From Verrucomicrobiota bacterium (lineage in GTDB: Bacteria; Verrucomicrobiota; Verrucomicrobiia; Opitutales; Opitutaceae): a stretch of DNA of 19,933 nucleotides. The position numbers were made by a program, and so were the translations under genes. Under the pieces are notes generated by a model, which was not told the origin of the DNA, searched no databases, and saw nothing but the letters and a program-made list of their open reading frames with translations. The stretch spans positions 1-19,933 of the forward strand of contig JAEXPQ010000031.1 of the NCBI GenBank assembly GCA_023446735.1, written 5' to 3'. Below are positions 14,953 to 19,933 of this stretch, piece after piece (position 1 is the first letter of the stretch; every line of letters begins with the position of its first letter).

Positions 14953-15816
14953 CTCGGCCGCGCTAGCGGCCGTCGCCGACGGCGACTGTCCGCTGGAACT
15001 CGGGAAATAGGAGAAGTTGAGCGGCGAGCGCTCGTGCAGGCCGCTGTTCACGCGCTTCGCGAGGTCCTCGACGAGCCAGCGCATGAGCCGGCGGCCCTGC
15101 GCCTTCGTGGCGCGGCTCGGGAAACCGGTGACGCCGTTCGTGCTCGTCCGATTGACCGGGTGCGCGAAGACGAGGCGGTCGGTGCGGTCGGGGTCGTCGG
15201 CGCTCTTCACGCGGGCGTGGCGCACGAGCTCAGGCGCGTGCGAGAGCATGAGCGCGGTCTCGGCGGCGTTGGCGTGCCAGTCGGCGGCGTCGGCAAAGAA
15301 CTCGCGGCGCACGCGCGGACTGGCCTCGGCGGAGTTGATCAACGCGACCATGAAGCCGTCGTGTCGGCTGCGCAGGATCTCCAGCGCGCAGCGCAGCGGG
15401 GCAAAATTGGTCACGTGCGTGTTGAGCAGAAAGAGCCGGCGGAAACCGGCGGCGAAGAGCCAGTCGCCGATGTCGGTGACGAGCGCGATGAGCGTCTGCG
15501 GCTGGAGCGCGATTGTGCCGGGCCAACGGTGCGAGTGGCCGAGGGAGCAGCCGTACTCGAGCGTCGGCAACACGGGCACGCCGGTGGCGGCGGATACCGC
15601 TTCGCCGAGGAGCGTGGCGAGGCAGGCGTCCATGCCGGTGCCGAGGTGCGGGCCGTGCTGTTCGGTGGCGCCGCAGGGCAAAATTACCGCGTCCATTCCG
15701 GCCGCGGGCAGCGCGGCGATCTCGGGCCAGGCCAGACGCGACCACACGACCGGACCGGCGGCGCGGGCGCGCGGGCGGCGGCGGGGTTTCGCGGAACTGG
15801 AGGCGGCGCGCGGCAT
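14950..15816 (-). CDS. Creatininase-family amidohydrolase
   Basis: 288 residues. The family hydrolyses cyclic or linear amide bonds with a divalent metal pair (creatinine amidohydrolase, MftE, FAPy deformylase and others). Seen here: LPCGATEQHGPHLGTGMD, giving ligands E52, H54 and D63; then GCSLGHSHRWPGTIAL; H134 in LLNTHVTNF where NGHGGN is usual; and DWHANAAETALML with H181 and E186 where HAGExET is usual. The two altered motifs mark an uncommon subgroup. The N-terminus is Arg-rich (KPRRRPRARA) and the start may be further in. The gene begins 2 nt after the ATPase stop, so it is transcribed with the importer and may process the imported compound or a precursor of it. Substrate unknown. Confidence 0.8.
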   Translation of the reverse strand: MPRAASSSAKPRRRPRARAAGPVVWSRLAWPEIAALPAAGMDAVILPCGATEQHGPHLGTGMDACLATLLGEAVSAATGVPVLPTLEYGCSLGHSHRWPGTIALQPQTLIALVTDIGDWLFAAGFRRLFLLNTHVTNFAPLRCALEILRSRHDGFMVALINSAEASPRVRREFFADAADWHANAAETALMLSHAPELVRHARVKSADDPDRTDRLVFAHPVNRTSTNGVTGFPSRATKAQGRRLMRWLVEDLAKRVNSGLHERSPLNFSYFPSSSGQSPSATAASAAE

Positions 15817-15818
15817 GG

Positions 15819-16733
15819 CTATTCGACGTCGTCGCCGACCTGAGTGAGGCGGACGATCGGGAGTTTCTCCATCTCTCCCGCGGTGTGGTCGCGTTGCGGA
15901 TGGATGAGTTCATCGAGGCGGCGGCGCATCGCGAGGAACTCGGGCGAGTTGACCTGCGTGAGATTGCGCGGGCGCGGTACGGGGACCTCGATCACTTCCT
16001 GCACCTCGCCGGGGTTGGCCTTCAGGACGAGGATACGATCGGCGAGCAGGATCGCCTCATCGAGGTCGTGGGTGATGAAGAGGATGGTGACATCGACGTT
16101 GCGCCAGATCTCGAGCAGGTGGGTCTGCATCTGGGCGCGCGTCTGCGCGTCGAGCGCGCCGAACGGCTCGTCCATCAGCAGTATCCGCGGATTGGCGGCG
16201 AGGGCGCGGGCGATGGCGGTGCGTTGCTTCATGCCGCCGGAGAGCTGCGCCGGGTAGGCCTTCTCGAAGCGCGACAGGCCGACGAGGTCGATCCATTGGC
16301 GCGCCTCGCTTTCGGCGCGGCTGCGGTCCATGCCCTGCATCTCGAGACCGAACATCACGTTGCGGGTGACATTCAGCCATGGGAAGAGCGTGTAGCCTTG
16401 GAACACCATGCCGCGGTCGGGGCCGGGCCCGCTGACCTCGCGGCCGTCGAGCAACATGCGTCCCGATGTCGGGTAATCGAGGCCGGCGACCATGCGGATC
16501 AGTGTGGACTTGCCGCAGCCGGAGGGGCCGATGACGCAGAGGAACTCGCGGCGACGCACCTCGAACGAGACGTCGCGCAGCGCGGTGACCGGGCCGTTTT
16601 CGCCCTCGAACTGTTTGCCGAGGTTCTCGACGGAGAGCACGACCGGGCGTTCGCGCAACTTGCGAAAACGTTCGGCGACGGCCGGGGACTGCGCACGGTA
16701 GTCGGGCAGATCGGACGACTCGGCGGCACTCAT
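15819..16733 (-). CDS. ABC transporter ATP-binding protein (Ssu/Tau/nitrate type)
   Basis: 304 residues. Walker A GPSGCGKST (69-77), Q-loop Q112 in FQGYTLFPWLNV, signature LSGGMKQ (164-170), Walker B ILLMDEP (184-190) and switch H222 in FITHDLDEA. The FPWLNV motif is typical of ATPases serving TauC/SsuC-type permeases. A ~45-residue C-terminal tail extends past the usual end. The start codon overlaps the permease stop (ATGA at 16730-16733), so the two subunits are translationally coupled. It energises import of the cluster's substrate, probably guanidine or a related small nitrogen compound. Confidence 0.93.
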   Translation of the reverse strand: MSAAESSDLPDYRAQSPAVAERFRKLRERPVVLSVENLGKQFEGENGPVTALRDVSFEVRRREFLCVIGPSGCGKSTLIRMVAGLDYPTSGRMLLDGREVSGPGPDRGMVFQGYTLFPWLNVTRNVMFGLEMQGMDRSRAESEARQWIDLVGLSRFEKAYPAQLSGGMKQRTAIARALAANPRILLMDEPFGALDAQTRAQMQTHLLEIWRNVDVTILFITHDLDEAILLADRILVLKANPGEVQEVIEVPVPRPRNLTQVNSPEFLAMRRRLDELIHPQRDHTAGEMEKLPIVRLTQVGDDVE

Positions 16734-17779
16734 GCGGCGGTCTCCTTTTTCTCGGGCTCGTCGGGGAAGAGCACGGTGTAGCGGTCGGCGAAGAGGCGAA
16801 TGAAGAGCGTGCGCAGGCGGCTGGGCCGCGGGTTGCGCCAGGGGAAGAGCCGGTCGCCGACAAAGGCCAGCACCTGGTCGGTCGCGAGGCCGATGATACC
16901 GATGATGACGATGGCGGCGTAGACGTTGTCGAAGTTGCGGTACTTCGCCTGCTGGTTGATGAAGAAGGTGATGCCGGAGCTGACGCCCACAACCTCGGCG
17001 ACGATGAGGTAGGTCCATGCCCAGCCGAGGAGGATGCGCAGGTCGTTGTAGAGATCGGGCAGACTGGCGGGCACGAGAACGCGCAGGAGGAGGTGGCGGC
17101 GTTTGGCGCCGAGCGTCTGCGCGGCCTCGATCAGGCCGAGCTCGGCCTTGCGCACGGTGTTCGCGACCACGAGCACCTGCTGGAAGAACGTGCCGATGAC
17201 GATGATCGCGATCTTCGGTTCGAGGTGGATGCCGAACACAGCGACCATGAGCGCCCCGAAGGCCGGCGCCGGCATGTAGCGGACGAAGTCGACGAACGGC
17301 TCGGTGGTGCGGGCGACGGAAGTGTACGCGCCGCAGAGGATGCCGAGCGGCACGCCGACGGCCGAGGAAATGAGGAAGCCCCAGAAGATCGTCTGGATGC
17401 TCATCCAGAGACTCTCGTGCAGCCAGAGGTCGCCCCGCAGGACGGGCGCAGTGGTGAACGCGGTGTAGAGCGCGCGGCCGACGGCGTGCGGCGCGGGCAG
17501 GTAGATCGGGTTGGCGCGCACGCCGGTTGGCACCACCCCACCCTCGGCGACGACGCGGGCGACCTGCGTCTCGAAATCCGCGCGTGGGATGAGCTGGTCG
17601 ACGCGGAACCACGAGACCGCGCCCGGCTCGACCACCTTCACCATCGGGTGCCAAATGAACGGTACGTAACTAACAACGCACCACACCGCGACCGGCAGGA
17701 GGAACGCGAGCACGCCGAGGAGCGTCCGCCGGCGCGGCGGCAGCTCCTGACGGACGGCGAACCAGTGGTGGCGTGGCAT
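16730..17779 (-). CDS. ABC transporter permease, urea-carboxylase-region type
   Basis: 349 residues, an inner-membrane permease of the SsuC/TauC class. TM1 is about residues 18-42. It is followed by a ~60-residue extracytoplasmic insert (EPGAVSWFRVDQLIPRADFE and on) before PAPHAVGRALYTAF; this insert is characteristic of permeases found beside urea carboxylase genes and makes the protein longer than ordinary SsuC (~260). Later helices include IQTIFWGFLISSAVGVPLGI and VYAAIVIIGIIGLATDQVLA. The ATPase-contact EAA loop begins at residue 218 (EAAQTLGAKRRHLLLRVLVP). It is separated from the binding-protein gene by a 204-nt spacer carrying a large inverted repeat. Confidence 0.92.
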   Translation of the reverse strand: MPRHHWFAVRQELPPRRRTLLGVLAFLLPVAVWCVVSYVPFIWHPMVKVVEPGAVSWFRVDQLIPRADFETQVARVVAEGGVVPTGVRANPIYLPAPHAVGRALYTAFTTAPVLRGDLWLHESLWMSIQTIFWGFLISSAVGVPLGILCGAYTSVARTTEPFVDFVRYMPAPAFGALMVAVFGIHLEPKIAIIVIGTFFQQVLVVANTVRKAELGLIEAAQTLGAKRRHLLLRVLVPASLPDLYNDLRILLGWAWTYLIVAEVVGVSSGITFFINQQAKYRNFDNVYAAIVIIGIIGLATDQVLAFVGDRLFPWRNPRPSRLRTLFIRLFADRYTVLFPDEPEKKETAA

Positions 17780-17799
17780 GGGAGGACGGAGGAACGGAG

Positions 17800-17958
17800 G
17801 GAGAAGTTGGAAGTTTGAAGTTGGTCGCGGAGGCGAGCGGAGGGCGATGGCCTGATGCCGGTCCGCGGTGCTGTTGCCCGGCGACGCGGGGCGCAGGCTG
17901 GCCCGTTGTGGCGCGGCGTCCGGCCACCAACTTCCAATTCCAAACTACCAACTTCTCC
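17800..17958. repeat. Long inverted repeat between binding protein and permease genes
   Basis: GGAGAAGTTGG (17800-17810) pairs perfectly with CCAACTTCTCC (17948-17958). Extending inward, GGAGAAGTTGGAAGTTTG matches the complement of the right arm at 17 of 18 positions. The remaining ~120 nt is GC-rich loop without coding character. It fills most of the spacer 17780-17983. The hairpin could protect or process the mRNA so that more binding protein than permease is made. Confidence 0.8.
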
Positions 17959-17983
17959 GATGCCGCTCTTGGGCGGCGTCGGT

Positions 17984-18979
17984 CTACTTCTTCAGCGCTT
18001 CGACGGTGACCTTGGCGTCGATGTAGGTCGTAACGTCCTGCGACTCTTTGTAGACGCCGTTGGTCACGTTGAACTCGTTGGCGATCTTCGAGGAGCCGAG
18101 GAGCGAGTCGAAGCCGTCGGTGTGGGCGGCGAGCACCTTGGCGCCCTCGGTGAGCGAGAGGAAACGGGTGCCGGGCATGAACGCCGCGTACTCCTTCGCG
18201 TCGACGCCGGCGCGGGCGGCCATGATGGCGATGCCGTCCTTCTGCGTCGCCGGATCGCGGAGATACGCGACGACCTTGTCCCAGACGCGGACGAACTTCA
18301 CCCAGTCGGCGCGGCGCGTGGCGAGGCTTTGCGGGGAGACGACCACGGCGTCGTAGATCAGGCCGGGCTCGTTGGCGGAGGTGTAGATGGCCTTGGAGCC
18401 GGGCACGGCTTTGAGCGCGGCGCCGGAGTTGGGCTGCCAGGCGCCGATCGCGTCGACCTGGCCCGAGGCGAGGACCTGCGGCGTCTGGTTGGTCGGCGTG
18501 GGGATGAGTTCGACGTCCTTCTCGGTGAGGCCGGCCTTCTTGAGGCCGTTGAGGAGGAGCAGGTGTTCGACGAAGCCGATCTCGATGCCGACCTTCTTGC
18601 CCTTGAGGTCGGCGATGGAGCCGATGCCTGGCTTGGCGACGATCATGTCGTTACCGTTGGAATAGTCGGTCATGAGGATCATGACGTTCTTCGCGCCGTT
18701 GGCGCCGGTCACGAGGGCGTCGCCGTTGGTGACGGTGACGGCGTCGCACTTGCCGGCGGTGAACGCCTCCATCGACGGGCCGTACTCGAACCAAAGCAGC
18801 TCGACCTCGACGCCGGCCTCCTTGAACCAACCCTTCTGCGCGGCGATTTCGAGCGCGGTCCAGCCGGGCCAGTCGGAGAAGGCGACCTTCAACGGCTCGG
18901 CGGCGAGCGGAGCGGCGAGAGTGAGAAGCAAACCGGAAGCCGCGGCGAAGCGGCGGAGGGAGGCAGCAAGTGAGATCAT
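17984..18979 (-). CDS. ABC transporter periplasmic substrate-binding protein, urea-carboxylase-region type
   Basis: 331 residues, an NMT1/SsuA-like binding protein. The N-terminus is a signal peptide: LRR, then the hydrophobic stretch FAAASGLLLTLAAPLAA, with likely cleavage near residue 27 before EPLKVAFSDWPGWTALEIA. The mature part has the two-lobe pattern WFKEAGVEVELLWFEYG, GKCDAVTVTNGDALV, SIADLKGKKVGIEIGFVEHL and LASGQVDAIGAWQPNSGAAL. The DWPGW and W-Q-P-N segments are likely near the ligand. It captures the substrate, probably guanidine or a urea-like compound, in the periplasm. It is the first gene of the operon, about 43 nt from the predicted transcription start. Before the ATG is GTCCCTCCATC, not a Shine-Dalgarno. 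Confidence 0.92.
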   Translation of the reverse strand: MISLAASLRRFAAASGLLLTLAAPLAAEPLKVAFSDWPGWTALEIAAQKGWFKEAGVEVELLWFEYGPSMEAFTAGKCDAVTVTNGDALVTGANGAKNVMILMTDYSNGNDMIVAKPGIGSIADLKGKKVGIEIGFVEHLLLLNGLKKAGLTEKDVELIPTPTNQTPQVLASGQVDAIGAWQPNSGAALKAVPGSKAIYTSANEPGLIYDAVVVSPQSLATRRADWVKFVRVWDKVVAYLRDPATQKDGIAIMAARAGVDAKEYAAFMPGTRFLSLTEGAKVLAAHTDGFDSLLGSSKIANEFNVTNGVYKESQDVTTYIDAKVTVEALKK

Positions 18980-19012
18980 GATGGAGGGACGAGTGCTACT
19001 TTTTGCTCAGAA

Positions 19013-19020
19013 GGTGTTAC
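19013..19020 (-). promoter_or_regulatory. GTAACACC motif in the binding-protein leader
   Basis: On the minus strand GTAACACC lies within AAGGCGTAACACCTT, an imperfect 15-bp palindrome, at or just after the predicted start of transcription. The same 8-mer occurs twice below the second sigma-54 promoter. Its position fits a repressor site or a short leader hairpin. Confidence 0.4.
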
Positions 19021-19031
19021 GCCTTTCCTCA

Positions 19032-19047
19032 AGCAGGGCATGTGCCA
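19032..19047 (-). promoter_or_regulatory. Sigma-54 (-24/-12) promoter of the main operon
   Basis: The minus strand reads TGGCACATGCCCTGCT, against the consensus TGGCACNNNNNTTGCW. Only one conserved base differs (C for the first T of TTGC), and GG to GC spacing is exactly 10. The predicted start is near 19022, leaving a ~43-nt leader. Upstream, GGTGCGGCACC (19070-19080 on the opposite strand as GGTGCCGCACC) is a perfect 11-bp palindrome and a candidate activator site, though it is not the NtrC consensus. The spacer 18980-19198 holds nothing else recognisable. Confidence 0.75.
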
Positions 19048-19198
19048 CGGGCCCCCGTCCGGTGGTTTCGGTGCCGCACCGCGGCGTCTCCCTGTCGCAA
19101 GCGTCGCGGCCATGGCACCTGGGCAACGCCCGCCTCCGCCGCCGAGACGCGCTGCCGGTGATCGCAAGATCCATAGCCTGAGCCTTCCGGGATCGCCC

Positions 19199-19507
19199 TC
19201 AGCGCTCGCCGGGCTCGGCCACCACGCAGCGGGCGAGCGCGGTGTGGGCGAACTCGTAGCCGTTGACGCGCAGCCGCAGTGGTCGGTGGCGGTTGAACGG
19301 CAGCTCCGGTGCGACCGCCACTTCCAGACGGCCGACCAGCTCGGGAAAGTTCTCGCCCGGGCGGAAACTCACGCGCACCGGCTCCCCCACCGGCAACCCC
19401 CACTCGTGCCCGATGTCGCGCAGCAGGGTGTCGACGCCGCGCGGCAGGCCCAGCAGCGGCTCGGCGCCGTCGCAGAATAGGAACTCCTCTTGGTGTCCGT
19501 GGCTCAT
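19199..19507 (-). CDS. Hypothetical 102-residue protein
   Basis: Not recognised. From the ATG at 19507 it reads MSHGHQEEFLFCDGAEPLLG and continues with a Pro/Arg-containing beta-rich stretch (GEPVRVSFRPGENFPELVGR, then FNRHRPLRLRVNGYEFAHTA). There is no signal peptide or membrane segment. The frame is open upstream to 19678, but that part crosses what may be an IS end and has poor coding character. It is co-directional with the nitrogen cluster and ends about 150 nt upstream of the sigma-54 promoter, so it is likely a separate unit. Confidence 0.5.
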   Translation of the reverse strand: MSHGHQEEFLFCDGAEPLLGLPRGVDTLLRDIGHEWGLPVGEPVRVSFRPGENFPELVGRLEVAVAPELPFNRHRPLRLRVNGYEFAHTALARCVVAEPGER

Positions 19508-19716
19508 GGCAGGGGGCTGCGAAGGTGGCCACGAGCACACCAGAAAGCATGCCGGCGGAAAGGGGATTGCGACGACCAGTGCGAGGACGTCAGGCCTTGG
19601 TGCACTCGACTGGGGCGAGGCGTGGAGCGCGAGGATCCGGCCTTTCATGCTGTCAAGAGTCAAGGGGCTGTTGCCCAAATAGGCAGGGCTGAGAAGTGAC
19701 CTGATCCGATTTCTAG

Positions 19717-19933
19717 TTACGCCGCGAGGCAGGAGCCGGTTTCGCCGGCCGACGGCGCGTAAAACCAGACGCCGCGGTGACGTAGGGCACAGAATCCGCG
19801 CGAAATAGCGGCGCCGCCCGTGCCGCGGCCGGCGGTGGGCCGGCGCGGTAGACGCGCGCCGACGCCGGCGGACACAGCGCCGGCGAGGATGGCGATGTTT
19901 TGCACGGCGGCGATGAGGTGATCCTGGATTTGT
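19717..19933 (-). CDS. C-terminal fragment of a protein, possibly a DDE transposase (truncated by window)
   Basis: The frame is open from the window edge to a stop at 19717. It begins IQDHLIAAVQNIAILAG, which resembles the C-terminal helix of IS1182/IS5-type transposases (typically IQ-x-x-LIAAVQNLKRL). After that comes ~50 residues of low-complexity tail (GARLPRRPTAGRGTGG and on), part of which covers a REP-like hairpin (GGAGCCGGTTTCGCCGGCCG at 19732). About 40 nt past the stop, GGGGCTGTTGCCCAA (19664-19678) is similar to IS terminal sequences. The identification rests on a short motif only. The spacer 19508-19716 shows nothing else. Confidence 0.35.
   Translation of the reverse strand, partial: QIQDHLIAAVQNIAILAGAVSAGVGARLPRRPTAGRGTGGAAISRGFCALRHRGVWFYAPSAGETGSCLAA

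Noticed and set aside
19070..19080. NtrC binding site upstream of the main promoter
   Set aside because: GGTGCCGCACC is a perfect palindrome, but its half-sites point the opposite way from the NtrC consensus (GCAC...GTGC), and the spacing is wrong. Kept only as a generic palindrome.
19022..19198. Guanidine riboswitch upstream of the operon
   Set aside because: Guanidine clusters of this type are often under ykkC RNAs, so I looked for one. The guanidine-I motifs (GGGAnAAAAGCCCGGGAGA-like) are absent. CCGGACGGGG at 19053-19062 recalls the start of guanidine-III but lacks the downstream pairing strand. The leader after the predicted sigma-54 start is only ~43 nt, too short for guanidine-I.

Overview
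High-GC bacterial DNA, most likely from a Verrucomicrobiota member of the Opitutaceae type. I infer this from the protein families (a four-helix-bundle protein with the C-terminal 'suffix' domain, a GlnT-type synthetase), the GTAGG-headed REP-like hairpins in the spacers and the lack of Shine-Dalgarno sequences. The species was not determined.

Layout. (1) 1-1254: the C-terminal three quarters of urease alpha subunit UreC, entering from outside the window. (2) 1255-5953: accessory genes. These are a four-helix-bundle/suffix protein embedded in 9-nt GTCCACNNN repeats, a GNAT acetyltransferase with a small hypothetical gene, a nitroreductase plus CoA-binding protein pair on the minus strand, and a linalool-dehydratase-like barrel protein overlapping a small membrane protein. 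(3) 5950-18979: one 13-kb minus-strand nitrogen-acquisition cluster of ten genes. In transcription order: periplasmic binding protein, permease and ATPase of an ABC importer, a creatininase-family hydrolase, GlnT-type glutamine synthetase, a NikR-like regulator, two DUF1989 proteins, a biotin-dependent urea/guanidine carboxylase and allophanate hydrolase. (4) 18980-19933: a sigma-54 promoter region, an orphan 102-aa gene, and a truncated reading frame that may be the tail of a transposase.

How it may work. The older reading of region 3 is urea degradation by urea carboxylase plus allophanate hydrolase. The pair of DUF1989 genes points instead to guanidine: import, carboxylation to carboxyguanidine, deimination by the DUF1989 heteromer (CgdAB type) to allophanate, hydrolysis to ammonia and CO2, then capture of ammonia (or an amine) on glutamate by the GlnT-type enzyme. 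The creatininase-family hydrolase and NikR-like protein are unusual additions and may extend the pathway to a substituted guanidine or an amide precursor.

Control. Two close matches to the -24/-12 sigma-54 consensus lie on the minus strand, one before the binding-protein gene and one before the DUF1989 genes. An 8-mer, GTAACACC, recurs just downstream of both. This suggests nitrogen-responsive activation of two transcription units. Three other junctions of the cluster carry long inverted repeats and a fourth carries an inverted REP pair. No rRNA, tRNA, CRISPR array or known riboswitch was recognised. No gene-free stretch exceeds 300 bases.
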